A stretch of 64,000 nt of DNA from Lachnospiraceae bacterium (GCA_024692715.1 JAILMH010000015.1:1-64000), one strand, 5' to 3'. Positions 18,145 to 27,942 are shown, counted from the first letter of the stretch. Program-made: numbers and translations. The notes: generated by a model not told the origin, from the letters alone.

Positions 18145-20373
18145 GTGACAAATCTTGAAGGTTATGTAGAACATATAATATACAGAAATACAGAAAATGC
18201 CTACACAGTGTTGGATCTTTCCGTCGGAGATGGCGGAGAGATCACACTTGTAGGCATTTTTAGCTATATCGATGAAGGTGATTATATTGAAGCTGAAGGC
18301 GAATTTATAAGACATCCTTCGTATGGTGAGCAGTTTAAGGTGAGCTCTTATACTGTAAAAATGCCTGAAGGCAAGGAGGCTATGTTTAGGTATCTTGCTT
18401 CTGGCGGAGTAGATGGCATAAGGGAAGCCACTGCTAAGAAGATCATAAAAAAATTTGGTGACGATACTTTCAGGATCATGACCGAAGAGCCGGAACGTCT
18501 GGCTGAAATCAAAGGAATAAGCCTGAAAAAGGCGATCTCTATACATGATTCGTTTGTTGAAAAGGCGGGTGCCCGTCAGGCTATGATGTTCCTTCAAAAG
18601 TATGGAATATCTAATGCCATGGCAATGAAGGTGTATGAGAAATATCGCGATAATGTCTATAGGATAATCGAAGAAAATCCTTATAAGATATCAGATGATA
18701 TTGCTGGAATCGGCTTTAAGAAAGCAGATGAGATTGCTGAAAAGGCAGGGATAGAGCGGCATTCAGAATTTAGAATAAAGGCCGGGATAACGTATGCGCT
18801 CAGGCTTGCGACAGGTGAAGGTAATGTATATCTTCCACAAAGTGTGCTTGAAACGAAAGCCTCAGATCTTCTTTCGGTCGGCGCGGATGAAGTCAGCTCG
18901 GAACTGAATGATCTCGCTGTCAACAGGGAAATAATAATGCGTAAAGATGGGGAAGAATATAATGTTTACCTTCCTCAGTTTTACAATATGGAGATCGAGT
19001 GCGCAAAGATGCTGGATTCACTTGATCTAAAAACAGATGTTTCTCTTGAGAAAGCCGAGGACGATATTAAAAGGGTTGAGCTGAGAGCCGGACTTGAGTT
19101 GGATGAGGATCAGCGCAGAGCAGTTGTTTCGGCAATCGAGAATGGAGTATTTATCCTTACAGGAGGCCCGGGAACCGGAAAAACGACAACGCTCAGGGTA
19201 CTTATCAAATATTTTATTGTTCACGGAGAAAATGTTATGCTTGCTGCGCCTACGGGGCGTGCGGCAAGAAGGATGAGTGAAGCTACCGGGATGGCGGCGA
19301 GAACGATCCACAGGATGCTTGGAGTTGATGGAGGAGGAGACTCTTCTGACAATGATGCCGCACGCAGATTTGCAAGGAATGAAGAAGATCCTCTTGAAAC
19401 AGATGTTGTTGTCGTAGATGAAATGTCAATGGTTGACATAAGACTTTTCACGGCACTTTTAAGGGCAATTACGCCTGGAACCAGACTGATAATGGTTGGC
19501 GATGAGCATCAGCTGCCAAGTGTTGGGCCGGGAATGGTGCTCAGAGATTTGATAAAATCGGGCAAATTCAGCGTTGCAACCCTTGAAAAGGTCTTCAGAC
19601 AGGCGGAACTTAGTGACATTGTTATGAATGCACATGCGATTCTTCATGGGAGAGAACCGAAGCTTGACAATAAAAGCAAGGATTTCTTTTTTCTTGGACG
19701 CGATGATCCTGAGACGATTATTCAGGGGATAATATATCTTGTGTCTAAAAAACTGCCTCCGTATGTAAAAGCAGAGGCAGCGGATATTCAGGTCATGACA
19801 CCTATGAAAAAGGGTATGCTTGGAGTTGAAGTATTAAATCAGAGATTACAGGAAGCTTTGAATCCTAAGGAGTCGTGGAAGGCAGAAAAACCATTTGGGA
19901 ATGGCGTTTTACGAACCGGTGATAAGGTAATGCAGATAAAAAATAATTACCAGATCGAGTGGGAGATGGTAAAAGAAGATTCTGTACTTAAAGAGAAAGG
20001 AACCGGAGTTTTTAACGGAGATATGGGAATCGTTGAATCTATCGATCCGGGATTTGGCAATGTTACGGTACTTTTCGATGACGGGAGAAGAGTAGTATAT
20101 CCGGGAACTGATCTCAGCGAATTGGAGCTCGCTTATGCTATTACTATTCATAAATCGCAAGGGTCTGAGTATCCTGCTGTTGTTATGCCTATTTTCTCCG
20201 GACCGGAGATTCTTATGAATAGAAATTTATTATATACAGGTATCACAAGAGCAAAAAGCTGTGTTGTGGTAATTGGAAGGCGGGAAATTGTCGATAATAT
20301 GATTAGGAATACTCAGGAGCAAAAGCGTTATACCAGCCTTTCTGAGAGAATTATAGAAGTATTTGAAAGATAA
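18145..20373 (+). CDS. recD2: RecD2-type DNA helicase
   Basis: A 742-residue superfamily 1B 5'-3' helicase of the RecD2 class, which acts in DNA repair and fork maintenance without RecBC. The N-terminal OB-like region and helix-hairpin-helix repeats (GGVDGIREATAKKI, KGISLKKA, GIGFKKADEIAEKAG) are followed by Walker A GGPGTGKTTT (about residue 338), a Walker B region VVVDEMSMVD, GDEHQLPSVGPG, and the C-terminal YAITIHKSQGSEYPAV and LLYTGITRAK motifs. Initiation is at GTG with AAAGGAAGA upstream. It sits inside a flagellar/competence gene run. Confidence 0.95.
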   Translation: MTNLEGYVEHIIYRNTENAYTVLDLSVGDGGEITLVGIFSYIDEGDYIEAEGEFIRHPSYGEQFKVSSYTVKMPEGKEAMFRYLASGGVDGIREATAKKIIKKFGDDTFRIMTEEPERLAEIKGISLKKAISIHDSFVEKAGARQAMMFLQKYGISNAMAMKVYEKYRDNVYRIIEENPYKISDDIAGIGFKKADEIAEKAGIERHSEFRIKAGITYALRLATGEGNVYLPQSVLETKASDLLSVGADEVSSELNDLAVNREIIMRKDGEEYNVYLPQFYNMEIECAKMLDSLDLKTDVSLEKAEDDIKRVELRAGLELDEDQRRAVVSAIENGVFILTGGPGTGKTTTLRVLIKYFIVHGENVMLAAPTGRAARRMSEATGMAARTIHRMLGVDGGGDSSDNDAARRFARNEEDPLETDVVVVDEMSMVDIRLFTALLRAITPGTRLIMVGDEHQLPSVGPGMVLRDLIKSGKFSVATLEKVFRQAELSDIVMNAHAILHGREPKLDNKSKDFFFLGRDDPETIIQGIIYLVSKKLPPYVKAEAADIQVMTPMKKGMLGVEVLNQRLQEALNPKESWKAEKPFGNGVLRTGDKVMQIKNNYQIEWEMVKEDSVLKEKGTGVFNGDMGIVESIDPGFGNVTVLFDDGRRVVYPGTDLSELELAYAITIHKSQGSEYPAVVMPIFSGPEILMNRNLLYTGITRAKSCVVVIGRREIVDNMIRNTQEQKRYTSLSERIIEVFER

Positions 20374-20378
20374 ATTGT

Positions 20379-21101
20379 ATGGCAGTTGATGAGTTGATAG
20401 AGTTGGGAAAAGATATTTTGTTCCCTAGAAGATGCCCTGTCTGTGACGAGGTGATGGTATTTAGAAGCGGGCTTATATGTAAGACGTGTAAGCCAAGAGT
20501 TATTCCGGTAAGGCAACCGTTTTGCGCTTGCTGTGGGAAACCGCTGATAAGTAGTGAAGCTGAGCTTTGTAAAATCTGCATGGTGGAAAGCCGTGCGTTT
20601 GATAAAGCCAGAGCGGCTGTTATCTATAATGATGCGGCGGCCAGAATCATTCTTGACATGAAGGATAATAATAAGCGGGAAAATACGGATTTTATTGCTG
20701 AGTGTATTATAGAAAGGCTTTCTAAAGAATTAAAAATGTTTGGGGCGGAAGGGATAATTCCGGTTCCGTTGGATGAAGATGCTTATATGAGAAGGGGATT
20801 TAATCAGTCAGAGCTGATTGCCTTAAAATTATCTAAATATCTGCACATTCCGATATACAATTCTGTTGTCAAACGGTTGAAAGCCGCTAAACAACAGAAG
20901 TCTCTGGATTTAAACGGACGCCGTAAAAATTTGAAAAGGTCTTTTATAATACAGAAAAATGATGTAAAATTAAAAAGAGTTATACTCGTTGATGATGTAT
21001 ATACAACGGGTTGTACTGCGGATGAGCTGTCATCCGTTCTTAAAAGCAAGGGTGTAAATTCGGTTATGGTGGTTACTTTTGCAACTGGTGTACCGAAGTA
21101 A
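20379..21101 (+). CDS. comFC: ComF family protein (double zinc ribbon plus phosphoribosyltransferase domain)
   Basis: A 240-residue protein. The N-terminus has several CxxC pairs (CPVC, CKTC, CACCG, CKIC) forming zinc ribbons. The C-terminal PRTase-like domain has the PRPP loop VILVDDVYTTGCT intact. ComFC is required for DNA uptake in competent Firmicutes, probably with the ComFA helicase; no comFA is present here. It begins five bases after recD2 without a clear Shine-Dalgarno site, so translation may be coupled. The next gene, yvyF, reproduces the comFC-yvyF order of Bacillus. Confidence 0.9.
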   Translation: MAVDELIELGKDILFPRRCPVCDEVMVFRSGLICKTCKPRVIPVRQPFCACCGKPLISSEAELCKICMVESRAFDKARAAVIYNDAAARIILDMKDNNKRENTDFIAECIIERLSKELKMFGAEGIIPVPLDEDAYMRRGFNQSELIALKLSKYLHIPIYNSVVKRLKAAKQQKSLDLNGRRKNLKRSFIIQKNDVKLKRVILVDDVYTTGCTADELSSVLKSKGVNSVMVVTFATGVPK

Positions 21102-21131
21102 GAACGCTGAAAAGACGAGGGGGTAAACAGA

Positions 21132-21548
21132 ATGAATGTAAAGAACTGCAGAAAGTGCGGAAAGATTTTTAATTATATTTCCGGACCGCCAATCTGTGAT
21201 TCCTGCAAGGCACACATGGAAGAGGATTTCCAGAAAGTTAAGGAATACATCAGAGCTAATCCTCATGCGACAGTTGTAGAAACTGCTGAAGAGTGTGAAG
21301 TTGATGTACAGCAGATTAAACAGTGGATTCGTGAAGAAAGATTAGAGCTTTCGACACCAGACGCATCAGGAATTGTCTGCGAACATTGTGGAAAACCTAT
21401 AGTTTCAGGCCGTTTCTGTGATGAATGTAAGAAGACAATGGCAAATGGATTAGATGCTTCGATAAAGAAGCCGGAATCTAAGCCGGAGCCTATAAAGAAA
21501 AAGGAGCCAAGTGGAAACAAGATGCGTTTCCTTGGAAGAAACAGCTGA
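21132..21548 (+). CDS. yvyF: YvyF/TIGR03826-type flagellar operon protein
   Basis: A 138-residue small zinc-finger-like protein. It has an N-terminal CRKCGKIF...CDSC pair, a helix-turn-helix-like middle (VDVQQIKQWIREERL) and a second CEHCGKPI...CDECKK pair. This matches the Firmicute flagellar-operon protein family found between comFC and flgM. Its role is poorly known; a regulator of flagellar genes is suspected. No flgM follows here. The C-terminal tail is Pro/Lys/Glu-rich. GACGAGGGGG precedes the ATG. Confidence 0.85.
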   Translation: MNVKNCRKCGKIFNYISGPPICDSCKAHMEEDFQKVKEYIRANPHATVVETAEECEVDVQQIKQWIREERLELSTPDASGIVCEHCGKPIVSGRFCDECKKTMANGLDASIKKPESKPEPIKKKEPSGNKMRFLGRNS

Positions 21549-21555
21549 TTAATTT

Positions 21556-21948
21556 ATGTTAAATAAAGATAAGATTATCTTGATGACAAGAATGGCGTCA
21601 TATGAGGCAACCGAAGGAAAAGAAATGATGAAGATCACAGATTACTTTAGAAGTGATTATGTGTGCATCAACATTCTTAAAACGGCTGTCTCTGTGACGT
21701 TGTCGTTTGTTTTGATAGTGGGAATATATGCATTGTGCAATGCAGACACTTTTATAGGTCAGTTTTATCAGACTGATTTTCAGGCACTGGTAGGGCGGAT
21801 ATTAAATTTGTATGCGCTTGTAATGGTGATGTATATTCTCGGGGCTTTTGTGATTTATTCATATCGATATACACGAGCCAGAAAAAGTGTCAGAATCTAC
21901 CAGAAGGCACTGAAAAAATTAATTTCGATGTATGGAAGGCAAGACTGA
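21556..21948 (+). CDS. Hypothetical membrane protein, two transmembrane segments
   Basis: Not recognised. The 130-residue protein has hydrophobic helices at about residues 44-62 and 88-107, and a basic C-terminal tail (RYTRARKSVRIYQKALKKL). It starts seven bases after yvyF without a clear ribosome binding site. The next membrane protein gene starts at its stop codon. Position between yvyF and cdaA suggests an envelope role, but nothing more can be read. Confidence 0.6.
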   Translation: MLNKDKIILMTRMASYEATEGKEMMKITDYFRSDYVCINILKTAVSVTLSFVLIVGIYALCNADTFIGQFYQTDFQALVGRILNLYALVMVMYILGAFVIYSYRYTRARKSVRIYQKALKKLISMYGRQD

Positions 21949-21949
21949 C

Positions 21950-22894
21950 ATGGACAGTATGATTTTAATTAGAGATCAGATAAAAACAATATATTCGCGA
22001 TATGCTGTTTACATTGATCCGGCATTGAAGTTTATACTGGCACTGATAACATATATTGCAATAAATGGAAGCGTAGGGCACATGAGGATACTTAAAAATC
22101 CTGTACTTGTTTTTTTGGTGGCACTGCTTAATGCGGTACTTCCTGCAAGCGCTATACTTCCGATTGCATGTATGTCAGTTATTCTGCACATGTATTCTAT
22201 ATCGTTGCTCTGTGCGGTAATAGTCGGAGCACTTTTCACGCTTCTTTTTCTTTTATATTTTCGATTTGCTCCGAAAGATTCAGTGCTGGTCCTTGTTACG
22301 CCGCTGGCATTTATTTTTCATATTCCATACGCAGTACCTATATGCGCAGGCCTTCTTGGCAATGCATATTCATGTGTATCAGTAGTGTGCGGAGTTGTGG
22401 CATATTATGTAGTTATATATGTTGCAAAAAGCGGTCTCACGATCGAAGGAACAGATATTGAGAAGATAACGGCAGCACTTAGGACTTTCTTTAGTGGAAT
22501 CACAGGAAATAAAACAATGATTCTTGTCCTGGTTGCTTTTGCAGCAACGACATTGCTTGTGTACCTTATACGCCGTCTTAGCATAGACTATGCGTGGTAT
22601 TTAGCAATTGGTTCAGGAGTTGTAACAGATTTCCTCATAATCCTGATAGGAAATTCCATGATGAATCTGGAAGTATCACTTTTAGCACTCTTTATAGGTT
22701 CAATCATAGCAGTACCGATAGCATTGATCGTTAAGTTTTTCTGTTTTTATCCGGATTATGCAAAGACTGAGCTTCTTCAGTTTGAGGACGATGAATATTA
22801 TTATTATGTAAAAGCAGTTCCTAAGCTTTCAGTGATAAGTGAAAAAGGAAAATCGAACCGATCTGCAGAAAGGAATTTCAGGCGGGGTTCATGA
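21950..22894 (+). CDS. Hypothetical polytopic membrane protein upstream of cdaA
   Basis: Not recognised. It has 314 residues from ATG 21950 (GGAAGG about ten bases upstream); ATG 21932 would add six residues. It has about seven to eight hydrophobic segments, with long stretches such as LKFILALITYIAING, VFLVALLNAVLP and VLVLVTPLAFIF resembling transporter permeases, but no family motif was identified. The C-terminal 50 residues are acidic then basic and cytoplasmic. It overlaps cdaA by ATGA, so it is translationally coupled to c-di-AMP synthesis. Confidence 0.6.
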   Translation: MDSMILIRDQIKTIYSRYAVYIDPALKFILALITYIAINGSVGHMRILKNPVLVFLVALLNAVLPASAILPIACMSVILHMYSISLLCAVIVGALFTLLFLLYFRFAPKDSVLVLVTPLAFIFHIPYAVPICAGLLGNAYSCVSVVCGVVAYYVVIYVAKSGLTIEGTDIEKITAALRTFFSGITGNKTMILVLVAFAATTLLVYLIRRLSIDYAWYLAIGSGVVTDFLIILIGNSMMNLEVSLLALFIGSIIAVPIALIVKFFCFYPDYAKTELLQFEDDEYYYYVKAVPKLSVISEKGKSNRSAERNFRRGS

Positions 22895-23775
22895 CTACTG
22901 GATTAAATGCGATAATTGATGCGATAAGAAAATACATATCTTTTGACGCTGTACCGAGAATGGTGATAACGGATTATGTTGAGATCATAATCATTGCTTT
23001 TTTGATTTACGAGGTGATGGTCTGGATCAAGAATACTAAGGCGTGGTCACTGCTTCGCGGTATTATTGTCATTGTGCTTTTTACACTTTTTGCATACATT
23101 TTCCAAATGAATACGATCGTTTGGATAGTGCGTAATGCATTGAATGTAGCGATCATGGCTGTAATTGTTATTTTTCAGCCGGAGCTGCGTAAAGCACTGG
23201 ATATTTTAGGAAGAAAGAATATTATAGCTTCTTTTGTGCAGCTCAATTCTCCACAGGGCTCTAAAGGAAGATTTTCAGATAGAACGATCTCGGAAATAAT
23301 CAAAGCCAGTTATGAGATGGGAAGAGCAAGAACAGGTGCTCTTATCGTTATAGCAAAGGAAGATCCATTGATTGAATATGAACGAACCGGAATTCCTGTT
23401 GATGCTATTGTAAGTAATCAGTTGCTGATCAATATTTTTGAACATAATACTCCGCTTCACGACGGAGCTGTAATTATAAAAGGTGACAGAGTCACTTCTG
23501 CAACATGTTATCTGCCGCTTTCAGATAACATGGACCTTTCGAAGGAACTTGGAACAAGACACCGTGCCGGTGTTGGTATATCAGAAGTAACAGATACGTT
23601 TACGATAATCGTTTCCGAGGAAACGGGTTATGTATCCGTTGCGTATGGCGGAGAGCTGTACAGAAATGTTGATTCAGATTACCTTAGGGAACGCATGGAG
23701 ATGCTTCAAAATAAGCCTAACGAAGATTCGCGAAAGTTTCGTCTTTGGCATCAGAAAGGGAGGGCTGGGAAATGA
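22891..23775 (+). CDS. cdaA: Membrane diadenylate cyclase CdaA
   Basis: A 294-residue enzyme that joins two ATP into cyclic di-AMP, the essential second messenger for potassium and osmotic balance. Three N-terminal membrane helices (about 30-95) precede the DAC domain. Both catalytic motifs are intact: Asp191-Gly-Ala (PLHDGAVII) and Arg223-His-Arg (GTRHRAGVG). It overlaps the upstream membrane protein gene and the downstream cdaR by four bases each. cdaA-cdaR-glmM is a conserved Firmicute operon in which CdaR and GlmM modulate the cyclase. Confidence 0.96.
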   Translation: MTTGLNAIIDAIRKYISFDAVPRMVITDYVEIIIIAFLIYEVMVWIKNTKAWSLLRGIIVIVLFTLFAYIFQMNTIVWIVRNALNVAIMAVIVIFQPELRKALDILGRKNIIASFVQLNSPQGSKGRFSDRTISEIIKASYEMGRARTGALIVIAKEDPLIEYERTGIPVDAIVSNQLLINIFEHNTPLHDGAVIIKGDRVTSATCYLPLSDNMDLSKELGTRHRAGVGISEVTDTFTIIVSEETGYVSVAYGGELYRNVDSDYLRERMEMLQNKPNEDSRKFRLWHQKGRAGK

Positions 23776-25232
23776 CCACATTGAAAGCTTTCCTGAAAAA
23801 AATAACTGAAAATTTTTCGTTAAAATTATTGTCACTTGGGCTTGCTGTGCTGCTTTGGATCGTAGTTGTAAGCATTGATAATCCGGTGATGACGCTTCCG
23901 TTTTCTCCAATTACCGTAGATGTTGTAAATGCTGATATAATGGAAAGTGATGGTAAAGCTTTTGAACTTTCAGATTCCTCGCGTTCTATAGGTATCAGCG
24001 TTAAGGCAGAAAGGTCTGTCCTTTCAGAACTTTCAAGGGATGATTTTGTAGCAACTGTAGATATGGAGAATATTGAAGGCAACAGGGTGCCGATAGAGGT
24101 CAAAGCTACTCGTTACGCGGATAAAATTCAAAGTATCACTCCAAGGCAGAAGTATGCAACGGTGATGGTTGAGAATCTTAAGTCACAGCAGTATAAGATT
24201 CAGGTAGTTACTACAGGAGAGGCTCCAGATGGGTATGCTGTTGGAAATTCATCACTTACGACTAATGTTGTAAGAGTATCCGGTCCAGAATCAATAGTTT
24301 CTACCATCGACAGAGCCGAAGTGCATGTTAATGTTTCAAACATGACAAGTGAGATACATTCTATTGAGAAGATAATACTTTACGATAAGAATGGCAGTAC
24401 TGTAGATGCTTCTACACTGACGTTTTCCATAACGGAGACAGAAGTTAAGGTTGAAATGTGGAAGACAAAAGAGATTTCTGTTAAGGCAGGGTATACCGGA
24501 AATCCGGCAGCGGGTTATGCGGTGTCGGGAACACTTAAACAGTCTTTCTCTTCTATATTGGTAAAGGGCACAGATTCAGCTCTGGATGAGATATCGTCTA
24601 TTACAGTGCCTTCAAATCTGGTCAATATTGACGGTGCTACAAGCAAAGTAACAAAGACTGTCAGTATTGCGGGGTACCTGCCTTCGGGAATTTATCTTGT
24701 TGATTCTGATGAGGATACGGAACTGGCGCTTACGGTCAATGTTGAAGCGCTTCAGGCCAAAGAAATTGAGGTACCTGTTTCGAATATTGCATTTGTAAAT
24801 GTTCCGGAAGGCCTGACGGCATCATTTGCTGATAATACGGCATCAGTTAAGGTGGCTGTGACAGGATTGGCAGCTGATATTGCCAATATAAATGCGGCAG
24901 CAGTTACCGGTACAGTAGATATAACAGCTTTGAAACAGCAAAAAGGTGTTGACACGCTAACGGCAAATGTTTATGATTCGAGTGTTGTCTTTAGTTTACC
25001 GACCGGTGTTACACAGGGGACAAATCCGACAGTTTCTGTTTTGATCCAGGGAGAGGAAAAGGTAGAGGTCTCTGATAATAATGCCGATACTGCTGAGAGT
25101 GAGAATGATTCATCAGAGGAGACTTCAGATCATAGTAATGAAAACTCAGAAAATAATTCTGAAGAAAAATCGGATGACGGTGCTCAGGAAGCAGATGCCG
25201 AAGAGGCAAATTCAGACGCTGACAGCGAATAA
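23772..25232 (+). CDS. cdaR: CdaR, YbbR-domain regulator of CdaA
   Basis: A 486-residue protein. A single N-terminal membrane helix (LLSLGLAVLLWIVVVS, about 16-32) is followed by about four extracytoplasmic YbbR repeats, recognised by V.V.....G...GY...G......V.V.GP(E)S segments (DGYAVGNSSLTTNVVRVSGP, AGYAVSGTLK and later copies). CdaR binds CdaA at the membrane and tunes c-di-AMP output. The last 60 residues are a Glu/Asp/Ser/Asn-rich tail that looks disordered. I chose ATG 23772 because it overlaps the cdaA stop and has GGGAGG upstream. Confidence 0.92.
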   Translation: MTTLKAFLKKITENFSLKLLSLGLAVLLWIVVVSIDNPVMTLPFSPITVDVVNADIMESDGKAFELSDSSRSIGISVKAERSVLSELSRDDFVATVDMENIEGNRVPIEVKATRYADKIQSITPRQKYATVMVENLKSQQYKIQVVTTGEAPDGYAVGNSSLTTNVVRVSGPESIVSTIDRAEVHVNVSNMTSEIHSIEKIILYDKNGSTVDASTLTFSITETEVKVEMWKTKEISVKAGYTGNPAAGYAVSGTLKQSFSSILVKGTDSALDEISSITVPSNLVNIDGATSKVTKTVSIAGYLPSGIYLVDSDEDTELALTVNVEALQAKEIEVPVSNIAFVNVPEGLTASFADNTASVKVAVTGLAADIANINAAAVTGTVDITALKQQKGVDTLTANVYDSSVVFSLPTGVTQGTNPTVSVLIQGEEKVEVSDNNADTAESENDSSEETSDHSNENSENNSEEKSDDGAQEADAEEANSDADSE

Positions 25233-25284
25233 AATTTAATTAATTATAGAGTATGTGCGTTATGCAGTATACGGAAGGAGTATA

Positions 25285-26634
25285 ATGGCTAGGTTATTTG
25301 GAACGGACGGAGTAAGAGGTGTAGCAAATCAGGAGCTTACACCACTTCTTGCGATGCAGCTTGGTGCAGCAGGTGCTTATGTACTTACGGAGCAGAATGA
25401 TTATCGTCCGACAATTATGGTAGGATGTGATACACGAGTTTCCGGAGACATGCTTGCAAATGCATTAATGGCAGGTATCTGTTCCGTTGGGGCAAATGCG
25501 GTTTATGTTGGGGTCATTCCAACTCCGGCAGTTGCTTATCTTACTCGTAAGTATAAGGTTGATGCAGGTGTTGTAATTTCTGCATCACATAATCCTGTAG
25601 AATTCAATGGTATCAAGTTCTTTAACGGTGATGGTTATAAACTTTCAGATGAACTTGAGGATAAAATTGAATCTTATATCAGAAATGGTAATAAGGATCT
25701 TCCGCACCCGACCGGTTCAGGAGTAGGTAAGATCAAATATCGCCGTGATGCGCGTGAAGAGTATATCAATCACTCAATGAAGCAGATCAGTACAAGCCTT
25801 CGTGGACTTAAGATAGTTGTAGACTGTGCTGAAGGTGCATCTTCTTATACGTCAGTAGAGACACTTAAGGAGCTTGGTGCGGATGTTATAGCAATTCATA
25901 ACAATCCTGACGGCACAAATATTAATGCAAACTGTGGTTCTACACATATGGAAGAGCTTTGTGCCAGAGTTGTAATGGAAAAGGCTGACCTTGGTCTTGC
26001 TTTTGATGGTGATGCAGATCGTCTTCTTGCTGCGGATGAAAACGGTAAAATCGTTAACGGTGATGAGATCATGGCTATTATCGGAACACACATGAAGGAA
26101 AAAGGAGAGCTTAGCAATAATACTATTGTAGTAACTGTTATGACTAATCTTGGCTTTATACTCATGTGTAAAGATAAGGGTATTAAGGTAGATCAGACAA
26201 AGGTCGGAGACCGTTATGTTCTTGAGCATATGAGAGAGATAGGCGGTGCGATCGGTGGAGAGCAGTCAGGACATATTATTTTCCTTAAGGAAAATACTAC
26301 CGGGGATGGCCTCCTTTCAGCACTTCATCTTTTGGAGGTAGTAAAGGAAAGTGGTAAGAAGCTTTCAGAACTTTCTAAAGTAATGCAGGTCCTTCCACAG
26401 GCTCTTTATAATGCAACGGTTCCGAACCATAAAAAGGATAAGTATCTTGAGTATCCTGAAATCAAGCAGGCAATTGAAGATCTAGAGGCTAAGTATGCCG
26501 GAGAGGGAAGAGTTTTGATTCGCCCTTCAGGTACTGAACCGCTTGTTCGTGTCATGATCGAGGGTAAAGATCAGAAGGTCATTGATGATGATGCGAAGAA
26601 ACTTGCTGAGTTGATCGAGAAAACTGTGATTTAA
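25285..26634 (+). CDS. glmM: Phosphoglucosamine mutase GlmM
   Basis: A 449-residue enzyme, normal length. It converts glucosamine-6-phosphate to glucosamine-1-phosphate for UDP-GlcNAc and peptidoglycan. Phosphoserine Ser101 lies in ISASHNP. The metal loop DGDADR is at about 242, and the phosphate-binding [12 protein letters not shown] is near the C-terminus. I chose ATG 25285 (GGAAGGAG upstream; protein begins [12 protein letters not shown] as in relatives) over the upstream ATG 25255. It completes the cdaA-cdaR-glmM set, linking wall precursor supply with c-di-AMP. Confidence 0.97.
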   Translation: MARLFGTDGVRGVANQELTPLLAMQLGAAGAYVLTEQNDYRPTIMVGCDTRVSGDMLANALMAGICSVGANAVYVGVIPTPAVAYLTRKYKVDAGVVISASHNPVEFNGIKFFNGDGYKLSDELEDKIESYIRNGNKDLPHPTGSGVGKIKYRRDAREEYINHSMKQISTSLRGLKIVVDCAEGASSYTSVETLKELGADVIAIHNNPDGTNINANCGSTHMEELCARVVMEKADLGLAFDGDADRLLAADENGKIVNGDEIMAIIGTHMKEKGELSNNTIVVTVMTNLGFILMCKDKGIKVDQTKVGDRYVLEHMREIGGAIGGEQSGHIIFLKENTTGDGLLSALHLLEVVKESGKKLSELSKVMQVLPQALYNATVPNHKKDKYLEYPEIKQAIEDLEAKYAGEGRVLIRPSGTEPLVRVMIEGKDQKVIDDDAKKLAELIEKTVI

Positions 26635-26753
26635 CTCAGTCGTGGTAAACTCTGACTGAGTTAAAGCGCTCCGCGAGGATGCGCACGGGTTCGGGAAGAA
26701 AGTGTGTCTTCACGGCAAGCCCGAATTCTATACGCAAGACTCGCAAGCGAGTC
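26630..26753 (+). other. GC-rich spacer with consecutive hairpins between glmM and ptsH
   Basis: Four helices follow each other. A perfect 12-base stem (26630-26641 with 26654-26665) starts over the glmM stop codon. A GCGCTCC stem at 26666-26684 is capped by a GCGA tetraloop. TTCGGG (26690-26695) pairs with CCCGAA (26720-26725) around an inner GAAGA/TCTTC stem. GACTCG-CAAG-CGAGTC lies at 26738-26753. No T run follows, so it is not a simple terminator. It could be a dispersed repeat element, an mRNA processing spacer or a cis-regulatory RNA for ptsH. Confidence 0.65.
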
Positions 26754-26783
26754 ATGACGTTTAAGTTTTTTAAAGGAGTAGGG

Positions 26784-27047
26784 ATGGTTAGTAAGAGAGT
26801 TGTTGTTAAAAATCCTACTGGACTTCACCTTCGTCCCGCAGGCATCCTGTGTCAGGAGGCAATGAAATTTAGTTCACTTATTACCTTCAGATTCAGAGAG
26901 AATACGGCAAATGCGAAAAGTGTTCTTAGTGTTTTGGGTGCATGCGTAAAAAGTGGGGATGAGATTGAGCTTATGTGTGAAGGTGCAGACGAACAGGAAG
27001 CACTGGACGCCTTGGTGGGAATAATAGAAGACGGATTAGGCGAATAA
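26784..27047 (+). CDS. ptsH: HPr family phosphocarrier protein
   Basis: An 87-residue HPr of the sugar phosphotransferase system. His15 in TGLHLRPAG is the PEP-dependent phosphorylation site. Ser46 in NAKSVLSVL is the site used by HPr kinase in Firmicutes for catabolite control, so both key residues are present. I chose ATG 26784 because AAAGGAGTAGGG lies just upstream; longer readings run into the structured spacer. The sequence is more divergent than housekeeping HPr (GLHLRPA instead of GLHARPA), so a second, specialised HPr is possible. No ptsI follows. Confidence 0.85.
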   Translation: MVSKRVVVKNPTGLHLRPAGILCQEAMKFSSLITFRFRENTANAKSVLSVLGACVKSGDEIELMCEGADEQEALDALVGIIEDGLGE

Positions 27048-27063
27048 GAGAGGCATAATTATA

Positions 27064-27942
27064 ATGAAAAAGCTTTTAATAACAGGAAGTAACGGTCAGC
27101 TTGGCCGTGCGATTAATCTTGAACTTGCAGGAAGCAGTGAGTTTGAGCTTTATAACACTGATGTAGCTGAGGGAGATGGTATTCATTCTCTTGATATCAC
27201 AGATGTAGATGCTGTAACATCACTTGCACGTGAGATCAAGCCATATGCAATTATTAACTGTGCAGCATACACAGCAGTAGATGCGCAGGAAAAAGATAGA
27301 GATCTTTCTTATAAGATCAATGCAATTGGACCTAGAAATCTTGCAATAGCTGCAACTGATACAGGAGCAAAGCTTGTGCATGTTTCTACTGATTATGTGT
27401 TCCCGGGAAATGCTTCAAAACCATATACAGAGTTTGATGAGGTTGGACCTGTCAGTGCGTATGGTATCACAAAGCTTGCAGGAGAAAATTTTGTCAAGCA
27501 GTTTGCTAAAGATTTCTTCATTCTTAGAACAGCATGGCTTTATGGCGATGGTAAGAATTTTGTAAAAACAATGCTCAGACTTTCTGAGAATCATTCAGAA
27601 GTCAGCGTAGTAAAGGATCAGCTTGGAACACCTACAAGCACTAAGGAGCTTGCGAGAGCAATTCATACATTGCTTCCGACTGAGAATTACGGGCTCTTCC
27701 ATGCAACATGTGAGGGCGATACTAACTGGGCTGATTTTACGGAAGAGATTTTCAGACTTGCCGGTAAGGATACAAAGGTTAACCATGTAACTACAGCTGA
27801 GTATACGGCAAAGAATCCACAGAGTGCTCCAAGACCGGCATATTCTATTCTTGATAACTATATGCTTCGTCTTACAGGCAGCTATACTTTTGCTGACTGG
27901 CACGATGCAATTGCAGACTATATTAAAAATCTTAATATTTAA
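27064..27942 (+). CDS. rfbD: dTDP-4-dehydrorhamnose reductase
   Basis: A 292-residue short-chain dehydrogenase/reductase of the RmlD family. It makes dTDP-L-rhamnose, the last step of the pathway. The NAD(P)-binding motif is GSNGQLGR at residues 8-15, followed by STDYVFPG and the catalytic Tyr133-x3-Lys137 (YGITK). rfbA, rfbB and rfbC are not in the window, so earlier steps must be encoded elsewhere. It heads the polysaccharide gene cluster that runs to 38707. Confidence 0.93.
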   Translation: MKKLLITGSNGQLGRAINLELAGSSEFELYNTDVAEGDGIHSLDITDVDAVTSLAREIKPYAIINCAAYTAVDAQEKDRDLSYKINAIGPRNLAIAATDTGAKLVHVSTDYVFPGNASKPYTEFDEVGPVSAYGITKLAGENFVKQFAKDFFILRTAWLYGDGKNFVKTMLRLSENHSEVSVVKDQLGTPTSTKELARAIHTLLPTENYGLFHATCEGDTNWADFTEEIFRLAGKDTKVNHVTTAEYTAKNPQSAPRPAYSILDNYMLRLTGSYTFADWHDAIADYIKNLNI

